The notes under the pieces: model-generated | What the model was told of the DNA's origin: nothing | The model's database searches: none | Seen by the model: only the letters and a program-made list of their open reading frames with translations | Source: Pseudomicrostroma phylloplanum | Lineage: Eukaryota; Basidiomycota; Exobasidiomycetes; Microstromatales | Reading direction: 5' to 3' | Assembly: GCA_039545275.1 (NCBI GenBank) | Contig: BCHS01000002.1 | Span: forward strand, 1,798,001 to 1,862,000 | DNA length: 64,000 nt | Made by a program: the position numbers and the translations under genes | Part shown: in pieces, positions 54,456 to 64,000 of the stretch | How the letters are laid out: the number at the start of each line of letters is the position of its first letter | How positions within the stretch are numbered: the first letter of the stretch is position 1

Positions 54456-54943
54456 GATGTGTTGTGTGTGGGGGGGAGGATGTGGTAGAAGGAAGAGGCG
54501 TGACTGATGGCGGTGAGAATCTTCAGCGCTTGCAGCCAAGGCAGGGAAGGCAGGCACAAATCCTCGTCGGCCTGCCTGGCTGCCTGGCTGCGTGCTTGGA
54601 GCGCTGCCCTCGTCGCTCGCCCGCCCGGGTCAGCGCTGGGTGTGCGGAGTTGCAAAGGTCGAGGCTGGGATGACCGTAGTCGCCATGTGGCAGCGGACAG
54701 GGCCAAGCAGGAAAGGGGCTGCACGCGCGAAGAAATCCTCGGCGGGGAGGAAGCGTGAGCCAGGAAGCGGCAAGGGCAGGAAGGCAGGGCAGGGCAGGCT
54801 AGAGCCAGGCAGACGCAGGCGTAGGCTGCAATTCACCCACGCCCTCGAATCCCATCAAGACAACTCTCTACCAACCTCATCTCACGCACACTCATCCTCG
54901 CTCTCCCTCAAACCACCCCCCTCCTCTCACACATACCGTCAAG
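54456..54943. promoter_or_regulatory. Divergent promoter, RPL28 / RPS29
   Basis: 488 bp between two ribosomal protein starts, one for each subunit. The RPS29 side ends in a CT/CA-rich leader. GCCCTCGAATC at 54841-54851 resembles the string in the NOP10/RPS20 promoter. Several GGCAGG repeats lie around 54770-54810. Confidence 0.55.
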
Positions 54944-55703
54944 ATGACTCACGCTGCTGTCTGGTTCAGTGAGCATCTCCCGTCAAGCACGCCTGCGCTG
55001 GGCTGAGGCAGATAGACTGCACCAGCCCATGCAAAATGGTCTCCTCCCACCCTATCAACCCGTATACTGACTTGGACTACCCACCCTTCTTCTCCTCCTC
55101 CCTTTAGGTCACCCCCGCAAGTTCGGAAAGGGATCCCGAACATGCCGTGTCTGCGGTAACCCCGGAGGAATCATCCGAAAGTACTCGTTGGACATCTGCC
55201 GTCAGTGCTTCAGGGACAACGCAAAGGAGATTGGCTTCGCAAAGGTGAGTACGAGGCAGACAGAGGAGAGGCTACTGCGAAAACAGGAAGGAATGGAGCT
55301 TAGACGGCAGACAGCAAAGGAGATGAAATGGGGACAAGCAATGTGCAAATGGATTGCGAGACTAGGGCTAGTCGTACGGCGAGAATGACCTACAGGGAGA
55401 GGGCATAGAGCAGATCGCACGAGAGGCGACTCGTATGCCCTTCGCATGCTGGACCAGGAGATAGGTTTGCAGAGTCAGCTGTAGGATTGCGAGTCGTAGT
55501 GCTTGTGATACTGCGCTTCGGCAAGCCTGGGCATGTGTCCTGCGAGGAGGAGGGGAAAGGGGAATGCAGTTCGGTGGAAAGGGGCACTGAAGTGGGAGAG
55601 GGAACTGCACTAGAAGAAGAGTTCTGGTCTACCGATGACACAGTGGAGACGGTTTCCTGACGCTGGCTCTACTCTGTCACTCCCACCCTCACAGTACCGT
55701 TAA
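54944..55703 (+). CDS. RPS29: 40S ribosomal protein uS14 (S29)
   Basis: Three coding exons, 54944-54968, 55108-55244 and 55695-55703, give 56 aa, the family's normal length. Splicing gives [19 protein letters not shown], then [20 protein letters not shown] and [17 protein letters not shown]. The two CxxC pairs (CRVC and CRQC) bind the structural zinc. The last coding exon is only nine bases (Tyr, Arg, stop) behind a 450 bp intron; it supplies the C-terminal YR expected after GFAK. Reading through the donor would give a long unrelated tail. The gene is divergent from RPL28. Confidence 0.94.
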
Positions 55704-56156
55704 AGGGAACCGAGCAACAAGTCTTTCCTCTCAACAAACCAAAAAGCGACGCGATGACATGATCGTCAGCTTAGTCGATGCCAACGGGGCTCGACGATGC
55801 ATACTTTCTGCCCACTTGTATTTCCATACGACTCCATCTTCCCATCATTGAATCTCACTAGATTCGTCATCACCTTGCAAACAGCATGAAGGACGCAGCG
55901 ACGGGATCGCCAAGGGGAGAAGCTTGCGCTGGGGGAGGGATTGGGGCCGGCGATTGGGTTGCTGCACACACGTTGGAGACGGTGACTCAACCGTCCCTTC
56001 ACTCTTGACGTTCGAATCGAGTAACGGGGTATGTTGGCGCTCGACTTGCAGCCTTCCTCGGCCCTCAGCTAAGGATACATTCGGATACAGTGGCAGGTAC
56101 AGCATACACTCTTCACCCTCCACCCCTCCTTACAGTTCCCATGACGCCCTCGCACA
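55704..56156. other. Convergent intergenic region, RPS29 / FMN oxidase
   Basis: 453 bp between 3' ends. It contains a GTTCGAATC string (56010-56018) like a tRNA B box, but no T-stem or cloverleaf forms around it. Nothing else supported. Confidence 0.5.
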
Positions 56157-57669
56157 TCACAACTTCTCACCCCCTCGCACGAGCATGTCCCGTCCAATCT
56201 CCTTGACGCTCTTGCAGCCACACAGGGCAGCATTCAGCTCCATGTCGGCCAAGATGCCTCGCAGCACGTTGCTCACACCCTCTGACCCACCGATGCCCAG
56301 ACCGTATGCGTATGGACGGCCGATACCGACTGCGTGGGCGCCTGTGGAGGGATGAATGATGCCACGGTCAGCTCTCTGATCACCACCAGCAGCCCCTAGT
56401 AAACTGCCCGAGCCCTTCTTTCACTCACCTAGCGCCAGAGCCTTGATCACATCGCTGCCCGTCCTGATCCCACTGTCAAAAATGACCGTCTTGCCCCTCT
56501 GTCTACACAGATTACTGATCGCAGGCAAAGCCTGCAAAGCGCCAATAGCTCCATCGACCTGTCTCCCACCATGGTTCGACACCCAGATCCCATCGATTCT
56601 ACTTTCCTCATCATCAAGCGCCCGCCGAGCATCAGCCACAGACTGGATCCCCTTGAGGAGGATCGGCCGCTCATCGCCCCAGATCTTGCGCAGCAGCGGC
56701 AATTCCGCCCACGAGCGGGAGATGCCTGGGTTGAGAAGGGAGACGGCCGTCGCGCTCACTTGGAGGATCTCCTCCTCGGACATGTCTGCCCGGCGGGGGT
56801 CTTTGCCGTCGCAGTAAGTCTCGATGAAGTAGGGGTCGGAGATGAGCTGCGCGATGCCGTGGCCTTTGAGAAAAGGGTTGTACGCCGTGTCCAAATCCCC
56901 TGCGAGTGACGTAGAGTGGCAGTATTGAATATCATCGACAATTTCGCTATTTCGACCTTCTTCCCGTACTCACTAGGTCTCCAGCCCAGACTCCAGGTGT
57001 CGAGCGTCACCACCAGCGCCTTATACCCCGCCTTCTTTGCCCTCGTCAGCAGACTCTCAGTAAGCTTATCGTCCGAGGGCCAGTAGAGCTGGTACCACGC
57101 CTCGTTCCCTTCCTCTTCCTCATCAAACTCCACCGCCTTCTGCACGTCCTCGATGGAGCGGTCCCCCGCCGAGCTGAGCGTAAAAGGCACGCCGAGAGAG
57201 GAGGCGGCGCGGGCGGTAGCGATGTCTGCTTCTTCCTTGTTTAGCTGGGAGTGAACGCCGATGGGGCTGATCACTAGAGGAGTGGGATAGGTCTTGCCGA
57301 AGAGGGTCACGGAGGAGTCGAAGGTGGAGACGTCTACACCACCCAGCATCGAGGGGACTGTGATGGTGCATAGAGGGGAGAAGGGGTCAAGTCGAGCTGG
57401 CCGTCAGCTCTCTGCCTTCGCTGCCGCCCATACTCGCTCGCTCAGTCTGCCAAAGCCTACATACCAATCCTCCAGTCATCCAGCGCCTTTCTGTTATTCG
57501 CAATCGTACTCTCACTACTGGCCCCACCAGCTACATATCCATACGCCTCGGGTGTGAGCTTCTCCTTGGCCTGCTCCTCGAGGAGCTTGCCCGTAGACGT
57601 GGTAAAGGTAGGGGCGACGCCTTGCGTCCCCCCCAAGTAGATCTCGCGCATGTACTGGGCTTTGTTCAT
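56157..57669 (-). CDS. FMN-dependent 2-hydroxyacid oxidase/dehydrogenase (lactate oxidase family)
   Basis: Four exons (57465-57669, 56974-57357, 56429-56899, 56157-56341) give 414 aa. These TIM-barrel flavoenzymes oxidise L-2-hydroxyacids such as lactate or glycolate. Landmarks: EAYGYVAGGASSESTIANNR near residue 50, WRIVPSMLGGVDVS made by splicing, PLVISPIGV, ALVVTLDTWSLGWRPRDLD (second splice), PILLKGIQSVADA, the active-site SNHGGRQVDGA, IFDSGIRTGSDVIKA and HAVGIGRPYAYGLG. No cytochrome b5 domain is present, so it is not flavocytochrome b2; lactate 2-monooxygenase-like proteins are the closest type I know. It ends GGEKL, and I would not call that a peroxisomal signal. Substrate unproven. Confidence 0.9.
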
Positions 57670-57919
57670 CTTTGCTCACGAGTCGAGGGGAAGACAAGTC
57701 AGAGAAGGGAAACACGGAGTGTAGGTAGAGATCCCGGAGAGGAGGAGGGTCAGCGGGTGCGCCGGCATGTATGGGGTTCGCACGGTCAGCCGAGAATACC
57801 GAATGCCGGAAGTGGAGCGGAGCGGAGAAGAGGAGCGGATCAGTCGTAAGGCGAACGAAAGAGGACTGAAAGGCAGAGTGGTATTGCACATGAATAGCAT
57901 CGACCTTGTCTCTGCTTGT

Positions 57920-60311
57920 TTACCCGCTGAGTGGTAGCCCACAGACATCGCAATCCCTGGACCCAGGGGCATTCTCAAATGTACAATGGGGGCAAGCAAT
58001 GACGTTCGCAGCAGCCGTGGGCGGGGGAGGAGGAGCGCTTCGCGACGCGCTACTTGCACCACCACCAACACCAACGCCGGAGGGCCGACCACTGATGGAA
58101 GCTGCCTGTAGTCCATTCTCGGCAGATAGAGTGCTCGAGGCGTCGTCAAACATGTCCGACCCGTACCCAGCACCGTCGTCTGCACCTGCGCCTTCGTCAT
58201 CGTCATCGTCATCGTAAGCCATTCCTTCGTCGTCCTCACCAGTGTAGGTGAACTCGTCAGGCTCCTCTGCGGTAGCACGATCGGCAGGCGGAGCGCGGGG
58301 TCGAGCTGGTGCCGGAGCAGGAGGTGGAGCAGTAGAAGCTTGCGGAGCTTCATAGCCTTCCATCGCTTCGGGAGGAATATAGTCATCGGCAGCATAGTCG
58401 CCCATTGGCTCACTGACGGAACCGCCACCGCCTCCACCGCCTACGCTCTGCCCTCCTTTTGATCCCTCAGTGTGAGCCTCTGCCAAGCTCAACAAGTTCT
58501 GTACGGCTGGTCGAGCAACGACGGCTTGCATTTCTTCCTCACTGTGACTGCCAGCAGCTATCTGACAGAGGCTCTCAAGGTCTTCCTTCTCCAGCAAGTC
58601 TTGCGAGTGGAGGAAGGACAGCAGGTGCCAGTCGCTGAGAGAGGTCAGAAGCTTGGAAGAGGACAATGCGCCATTTGCGAGGACACTGTAGAGCTTCTCG
58701 GCTGACTGGTCGTGAAGTCCGGGCCTATTCTCGATGGGGAACGGCGTCGTTGTAGCCAAGAAGCGAGGGTTGGGGGTATTGGGGAATCCGTGCGTCAATG
58801 TCACGAGCAGATATTCGACGGGGAACGTTGGCTTGGCCGACTCCTTGACTTCGATCTTGTACTCGTTCTTGTAACGGTAGAACACTTCCGGCACATAGCG
58901 TGTCGCCGACGCTGGCTTGACTCTCACGGTCGAGGGCTGGACACTTGCCTCGATCATGTCGCTCTTGACCATGCCAACACCTTGCTCGCTGATTTGGTAC
59001 GCAGAGACGTCGATCGCGCCCTCTTCGGTACCAGAGAGTACGCAAGTGACAAACTTGCTGCCGTACTTGCCAGTGAGTGAGTATTTGCAGGGGTTTGCAT
59101 TGGCTGCTTGCAGCTGTCCCGCAAATTGAGCCTCGAGAGACGAGAGGAAGAAAGAGTCCTTGTGACGCTTGCAGAGCACTTTGCCAGCCTTCTCTGGGTC
59201 GCTGAACGTCGGGTCCGCAGGCGTCAAGTCGGTGTAGATCTGCCCGACGATGGAAAGACCGCACGCTGCTGCAAGACTCTCAACCCTGGCCTGATCCTCC
59301 CACGGCACTCCTAGAGTGACGCCATCTACCTCTCCTTCTTGAGGCGGCTCATGAATGGCCTCGACGACCGCCTTGATACCCATCGGCACTACGTCGTACG
59401 GCTCGTAATGGCCTAGCAGAAAGCCATATCGCTGCGTCCCAGTAGACCGCCAAAAGGAAAGGAGATTTTCGATCAGTTGAGGATGGGCAAACTCCACATG
59501 ATCGACCATCCGGTATTCTTGAGATTGCAATGTGATAGCAGACGGTTGACACTTGGTGCAGATGCCAGCAGGCCAAGAGGGATGTTGGCCAGAGGGGCAA
59601 GGTACTCGGACGGTGTAGTTGGGCTCTTCAAGGGGTGGAATGTACGTTTGTGCAGGCTTGGAAGCATTTGTGGCAACATCGAGCTTCTTGAGGTAGGCGT
59701 GAAAGGAGATGTGCTTGATCGAGTGCTCAGCTTGGTACTTTGCATCGTAAGGCTGTCGATTGAAGGCGAAAGCAATGCGTCAGCGAGCTCCCCTTGCCAT
59801 GTCCTCTCGATCTGCAAACACGACTCACCTCCAAAGGCATACAGTAGTCACACATAGCTTTGGGTCCATGCCTGCAGAACTTTGAATCCCTCTCTCGGGG
59901 TATCATGCCCCCTCGGGCTTCCCAATACTGATCTACAGGAGCCTCAACCACATTTTGCCACGGCTTGCTTGTGGCCAGCGGTGTCGCTGAGGTTGATGCA
60001 GCTGTCGAGGACGAAGCAACGGCGTTTGACGAGTGTCCATTGGCGCTAGTCGGCGCTTCCACTGTCTCCTCCCTGTCCTTGTACGTGGCATACAAGAGGT
60101 GGCCATGCGAAATGCCAAGGTCAGAAAGAGAGTTGCCCCTCAAGCTATCAGCTGCCATCTCGCTGCCTCGTGGGTCGTTCGAGAAGGTGATTGTGGTAGG
60201 CTCAGCTTTCGGCGCCACCTCCAGCAGCTTGTCGATCAAGACCGACATGTCGTCGCTTGCCTCCAGAGTGAGCCGAAAGAGGCCATCCTTGCTGCGAATT
60301 CGAACCAGCAT
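57920..60311 (-). CDS. NPL4: Npl4, Cdc48 cofactor subunit
   Basis: Two exons (59829-60311, 57920-59752) give 771 aa. With Ufd1, Npl4 recruits ubiquitylated substrates to the Cdc48/p97 unfoldase in ERAD and nuclear turnover. Domain order is typical: N-terminal ubiquitin-like domain (MLVRIRSKDGLFRLTLEASD), Npl4 zinc fingers (FCRHGPKAMCDYCMPLE-PY joined by the splice, then GICTKCQPSAITLQ), an MPN domain without isopeptidase residues (VDHVEFAHPQLIENLLSFWR, RYGFLLGHYEPYDVVPMGIK) and the Npl4 C-terminal domain. The tail is acidic and Pro/Ala-rich and ends in an NZF-type finger (ACPHCTFENAPGSRDCDVC), which binds ubiquitin in animal Npl4. Yeast Npl4 lacks this finger. The gene is divergent from PEX14. 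Confidence 0.95.
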
Positions 60312-60703
60312 ATTCGTGTGAGCAGAATCACAGGCAGGACTCTTTACTCGTCGGACGTCCTTGCTGCGCAGAGGAGCTAGTAGCTATCTCTTCTGGTCCG
60401 AGAGCAATAGTTATGGCCAGTCAGATCGCAAGGGAAAGGTAGTGGCGTAAGAGATGTGAGGACAGAGGCTCGGTGACGAAGCGAGAGAAGGTCCCAGTAG
60501 TCCATATTCCTCGCGGCCTCGTCCCCAGGTGGAGCTGCTGCCTGCCTCGCGTGCGGGCCTTCCGTCTGACGCGGCTCCGCCTCCGGCCATCGCCTCCGCC
60601 CCGGCCTCACTTCCGAACCGGCATCCAAAACGCCATTCACTGCCTCTTCCGTACCGACCACCGATCCTTGCCCCAACGTTCCCGCCTCTTTGCGTACGAG
60701 GTC
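60312..60703. promoter_or_regulatory. Divergent promoter, NPL4 / PEX14
   Basis: 392 bp between the two start codons. The PEX14 frame is open upstream to 60473 but has no ATG before 60704. No clear core element seen. Confidence 0.5.
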
Positions 60704-61855
60704 ATGTCGTCTTCCTCCTCGCCTCGACAGGAGATGGTCCAGTCGGCCGTCTCCTTCCTATCAGATCCCAAGGTCCACTCGTCGTCGGTCGCACAGCGAA
60801 TTGCATTTCTCGAGTCGAAGGGGCTCAGCTCACAGGAGATCGATGAAGCACTGAGGCAGGTGGGACTTGGCGGTGGTGGTGGTGGAGAAGCAAATAGAGG
60901 TCCAGCAAACTACAGTCAGCAAAGGTCGCCGTATGCAGCAGTACAGCAGCCATACCCTCCCTATGCACAGCAACCGGGGGCCTCACGAGACTGGAGGGAT
61001 TGGTTCATTATGGCGGTGGTATCTGGAGCTGTCGGGTACGGTGTTATTGCCTTGGCAAGGGTGAGTAGAGGTCCTCCGGTATTCTCACACGACACAGAGC
61101 CTTTGCTGACCCAATCGACGTCGGTGACCTCTTGCGATCTATCAGAAATATCTCTTCCCCCACCTGCAACCGCCCAACCAGACTATCCTTGAGTCAGATC
61201 GTGATGCACTGACTGCAAAATACGATGAAGTGGCGGCTACACTGGCTCAGCTCGACCAAGATACTCGGTCGGTCAAGGTAGGATTGGAGCAACAGAAAGC
61301 AGCTGTGGATGGAGAATTGCAGAAAGTCGAGGAGGCGCTGGAAGATGTGCGGCGAGGGGAGCGGACCCGCAAGGAAGAGATGGACAAGATTGTCAGGGAG
61401 GTGGAGTCCCTGAAACGCGACATGCCGAAGGTGAGCAGCTAGACGAGAACAGGGTCGGCGGCAGTGTGACTGGCCTCATCGTGTTGTATCTGACTACGTA
61501 CTGACATGCTTTGCAATTGCGCCTTTTAATCCCCCGCCAGCTGTTCGAGAGCTCTTCTGCTTCGACGACTACTTCCCTGACCGAGCTGCAGAGCGAGCTG
61601 AAGTCGCTTCGCTCCCTGCTAGTCTCTCGAACGTCGATTGCCAATGGCGATGCCGCGAACCCCACGCCCCGCTTCGGCTCGCCGCGTCCCGGCGGCTCAT
61701 CACCTCCCCTGCCCGGAGGCAAGCCGGCTATTCCTGCATGGCAGCTGGCCGGGGAGACTGCATCGAAGACGAGCGAGGAGCCTAATGGGACAAGTGTGAA
61801 GGAGGCTGGAAAGGAGCACAGTGGAGAGGAGAAGACGGGGGGCTACACCGTGTAA
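60704..61855 (+). CDS. PEX14: Peroxin Pex14, peroxisomal import docking protein
   Basis: Three exons (60704-61060, 61146-61430, 61541-61855) give 318 aa. Pex14 forms the docking site and pore component for Pex5/Pex7 cargo receptors at the peroxisome membrane. The N-terminal receptor-binding helix bundle is clear: EMVQSAVSFLSDPKV then AQRIAFLESKGLSSQEIDEA (about residues 10-50). A Pro/Gln-rich stretch leads to one membrane segment (WFIMAVVSGAVGYGVIALAR, about 100-119), where exon 1 ends. Exon 2 gives KYLFPHLQPPNQTILESD and a long coiled coil. Exon 3 is Ser/Pro-rich, containing LTELQSELKSLRSLL. Phases are all zero. It is somewhat shorter than yeast Pex14. Confidence 0.92.
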
Positions 61856-62218
61856 GACCGGCAGGCAGCTGGATAAATTTCTGACTTGTTCGTTTCGATC
61901 AAGACGATGCATGTTCTTTGCTCTGTGATGACAGTGGCCGTACGTTCTCAGAATCTTTGCTCTTTTGCTGTTTGGATTGTAGAATTGGCGGAGGAGCGGC
62001 TTCCTCTCTGACCAGGTCACACGCGTCCGTCAATCAATTTGTCCCTGTTGGCGCGAGACGAGAATCTCTGTCCGTCCTGCACGTCCTCGCTCCTACCCTC
62101 CCTCTCTCCCTCGCCTGCCTACCAGCTGCTTTCGCGCCACGCTCGGCCCTGCTGGTTGCTTGAGCCATGCCACAGCTCTGAGCTCTCCATCCGACTACGC
62201 AGTGTCGCCGTGTTCAGG
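61856..62218. other. Intergenic: PEX14 3' region and promoter of the last gene
   Basis: 363 bp between same-strand genes, CT-rich in its second half. Nothing specific seen. Confidence 0.45.
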
Positions 62219-64000
62219 ATGTCGTACCGTAAGGATCCCAAGTGGAAACCTTCTTATGGCGCTTCTCGAGACTACTACGCGGAGCAGCAGTACTACCCTT
62301 ACAACGCTACCCACGGCGCCCCTTCTTCCTCTTCCACCGCATACACAGGTCGAGGAGACGACACGTACCATATTCCAACCTATCGCAATCACTCTGTGGA
62401 CTTTCGCAATCGGGATGGCGATCGCACAGGCGACTCTTCATACCGCGATCGAAGTCGGGGAGAGCATAGCTTTGCGTCTCGCGACCCTCGCGCGTTTGAA
62501 CGTGACAAGCAGCAGGGTGCCCCTCGCTCGGACGAATCAGCAGGTGTACCCCGAGGACCTGCAGCAATAGTCAATCGAATGTCCCCTCGGCCATCCGACA
62601 GTGGCAGCAGTGGGCGACGAGAAAGCGGGGGTCCTCCCAACGAGGGCGGTTGGGCCCAGCGCGGAGGCGGTAGTGGTGCTGGGCCTTCTCGTCCCAGACG
62701 ATCTGCGTCTCCACCCTCTCGCCCTGCGACGACCAAGGAACCCTGGAACGATGCGAATGGTGCGAGGAATGCCAGCGGGGATCGCTCCTGGTCGGACGGA
62801 CGGGAGAGATTCCGGGACACAAATCGGGCTCGCGAACACAGCAATCTGCCATACGCCGACGACTTGGGGTACGGTCCCCGGCCTGCTTCGTCGACTCGGA
62901 CCCCCGGCATCGAGGAGGGAGAGATTGCCACTTCTGGCCAGACTGAGTTTCCTCACACAGCCGCCGTGGGGTCGTCAGCTCAGGTCGGCGCTGTGAGCAG
63001 AGATCCTCGCAGAAGGACCACTGGGGATATGAACCGGCCTGGGCCTTCAACGGGAGAAAGTTCAAGAGAGGCCAGTGTCGCGAGAGGAATGCATGCGACC
63101 ACCATGGAGACCGAGCAAGCAAGACAGGAGACCGTTCGCGCTCAATCGGAGCTGTCTGAGAGGTCTCGTCAGGTCATCGACAAGCTACAAGAAGCGGCCA
63201 AGGCAGACCCCATACCCACACCTCGGCGGCCCGATATGCGTCACCTTATCGGTCAATTCCTCGAAGCGGTGGATCGCCAACGCGAATGTCATGCCAACCT
63301 CAATTTCGCCGAGTTCAAGCTACAGGAGTCTCTGGATTGGATAGAGGCAAATGCATCGAAGCCTACGCTCACAAAGGAGTTCTATGGAGGGCCAAAGGGA
63401 ACGCTGGACGCCCGCATAAGAGAAGCGAAAGATGCCAAAGAAGATGCGGGACGGGAAGTCAGCGAGAAGATGGAAAGGATCTACGAGGTTCTGATGACGT
63501 TCACTGAAGACAGCAGTTCAGCTGCCTCTGCCGCCGCACAACGTGTTCACGCTCAAAGGATCGTTGGCCCTCGGCGGCAGAACCATGTCATCGGGAGTAC
63601 GGAGCGCTCTGATCAGACCGCTAGCGGAGCTGAGGCCCATGAATCCGAGCAAGGCGAGAGGCAGGCGCCAGGAACTCCCCCGCTCACAAGAGACTCGTCA
63701 GGTTCAAGACCCGAATCTCACGCCCGCAACTCGAGTCTGAATGCGAAACTCGAATCTTTGGAAGACAGATTGGAGGAGATTAGAGAGTTCTGTGAGGCGA
63801 CCGAGGCAAACTTGCAAGATCTTGTGACACACACGGTCCACAGCGCTCTTCAGGACATCGCTAGACGTCGGAAGGAAAAGGGCAAGGAGAGGACAGATCC
63901 TGTCTCACAAGAGACAGGGGCGGCTGCAGCAGTCAACACACTCCCGATTGTGCCTCGCAACGCTCCTCGCAGCCAATCGGCCGGAATTGATGATTCTTCT
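62219..64000 (+). CDS. Arg/Ser/Pro-rich coiled-coil protein, 3' end beyond window
   Basis: From ATG at 62219 the frame stays open to the last base, 594 codons without a stop, strong evidence of coding on its own. The start (MSYRKDPKWKPSYGASRDYY) is preceded by a CT-rich leader. Residues 1-280 are disordered, rich in Arg, Asp, Ser, Tyr and Gly (for example RDRSRGEHSFASRDPRAF and GRDSGTQ-like spacing absent), reminiscent of RNA-associated or phase-separating proteins. From about 290 on the sequence is helical: QARQETVRAQSELSERSRQV, HLIGQFLEAVDRQRECHANL and SLDWIEANASKPTLTKEFYG, then more linker and a coiled coil near 510 (AKLESLEDRLEEIREFCEA). I do not recognise the family. The C-terminus and any later introns lie outside the window. 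Confidence 0.75.
   Translation, partial: MSYRKDPKWKPSYGASRDYYAEQQYYPYNATHGAPSSSSTAYTGRGDDTYHIPTYRNHSVDFRNRDGDRTGDSSYRDRSRGEHSFASRDPRAFERDKQQGAPRSDESAGVPRGPAAIVNRMSPRPSDSGSSGRRESGGPPNEGGWAQRGGGSGAGPSRPRRSASPPSRPATTKEPWNDANGARNASGDRSWSDGRERFRDTNRAREHSNLPYADDLGYGPRPASSTRTPGIEEGEIATSGQTEFPHTAAVGSSAQVGAVSRDPRRRTTGDMNRPGPSTGESSREASVARGMHATTMETEQARQETVRAQSELSERSRQVIDKLQEAAKADPIPTPRRPDMRHLIGQFLEAVDRQRECHANLNFAEFKLQESLDWIEANASKPTLTKEFYGGPKGTLDARIREAKDAKEDAGREVSEKMERIYEVLMTFTEDSSSAASAAAQRVHAQRIVGPRRQNHVIGSTERSDQTASGAEAHESEQGERQAPGTPPLTRDSSGSRPESHARNSSLNAKLESLEDRLEEIREFCEATEANLQDLVTHTVHSALQDIARRRKEKGKERTDPVSQETGAAAAVNTLPIVPRNAPRSQSAGIDDSS

Noticed and set aside
56010..56018. GTTCGAATC, like a tRNA B box
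   Set aside because: Flanking bases do not pair to a T stem and no D or anticodon arm is found upstream.

Overview
This is a gene-dense nuclear contig fragment from a fungus, most likely a basidiomycete. I infer this from many short spliceosomal introns (about 60-130 nt, mostly starting GTGAGT or GTAAGT), GC-rich coding sequence, CT-rich leaders, and a fungal gene set (fungal-type betaine-lipid synthase, chitin-precursor enzyme Gfa1, Mdm1-type sorting nexin, Nur1-like nuclear rim protein). I cannot fix the species; a smut-lineage yeast or relative is a guess. There is no CRISPR array, transposon, rRNA or tRNA that I can support. One undetermined base (N) lies at 20104.

Layout. 1-9 kb: 3' end of the ribosome-biogenesis gene UTP22, a PI31 proteasome regulator, an anion:cation MFS transporter (3 exons), and a six-exon BTA1. 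9-14 kb: an ER-type GH47 mannosidase and DNA polymerase eta share a 223 bp divergent promoter. 14-21 kb: an unrecognised polytopic membrane protein, a DUF3292-like membrane protein and an unrecognised Ser-rich protein. 21-30 kb: an apparently non-coding 1.7 kb stretch, an MDM1-like PXA/RGS/PX protein, and divergent from it an alpha/beta hydrolase with a very long disordered N-terminus. 30-33 kb: one reading frame joins mitochondrial seryl-tRNA synthetase to a second mitochondrial-looking membrane protein. 33-34 kb: NOP10 (64 aa, two exons) divergent from RPS20 (uS10). 35-43 kb: polo kinase and GFA1 flank a 2 kb intergenic region. 43-53 kb: a Nur1-like protein, a Gly/His-rich repeat protein with a TATA box, an SDR enzyme and a J-domain protein. 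53-56 kb: RPL28 (uL15) divergent from RPS29 (uS14). 56-64 kb: an FMN-dependent 2-hydroxyacid oxidase, NPL4, PEX14, and an open-ended Arg/Ser-rich coiled-coil protein.

How the genes relate. There is no obvious metabolic cluster. Housekeeping themes recur: ribosome production (UTP22, NOP10, uS10, uL15, uS14), ER and proteasome quality control (GH47, NPL4, PI31, a J-protein), and membrane or organelle biology (BTA1, MDM1, PEX14, NUR1). Divergent pairs with short shared promoters are frequent (GH47/Pol eta, MDM1/hydrolase, NOP10/RPS20, RPL28/RPS29, NPL4/PEX14).

The most unusual feature is the mitochondrial SerRS frame at 30187-32874. It continues without a stop, and without a recognisable intron, through an internal presequence-like segment into a separate two-helix membrane protein. 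This looks like a mitochondrial polyprotein.
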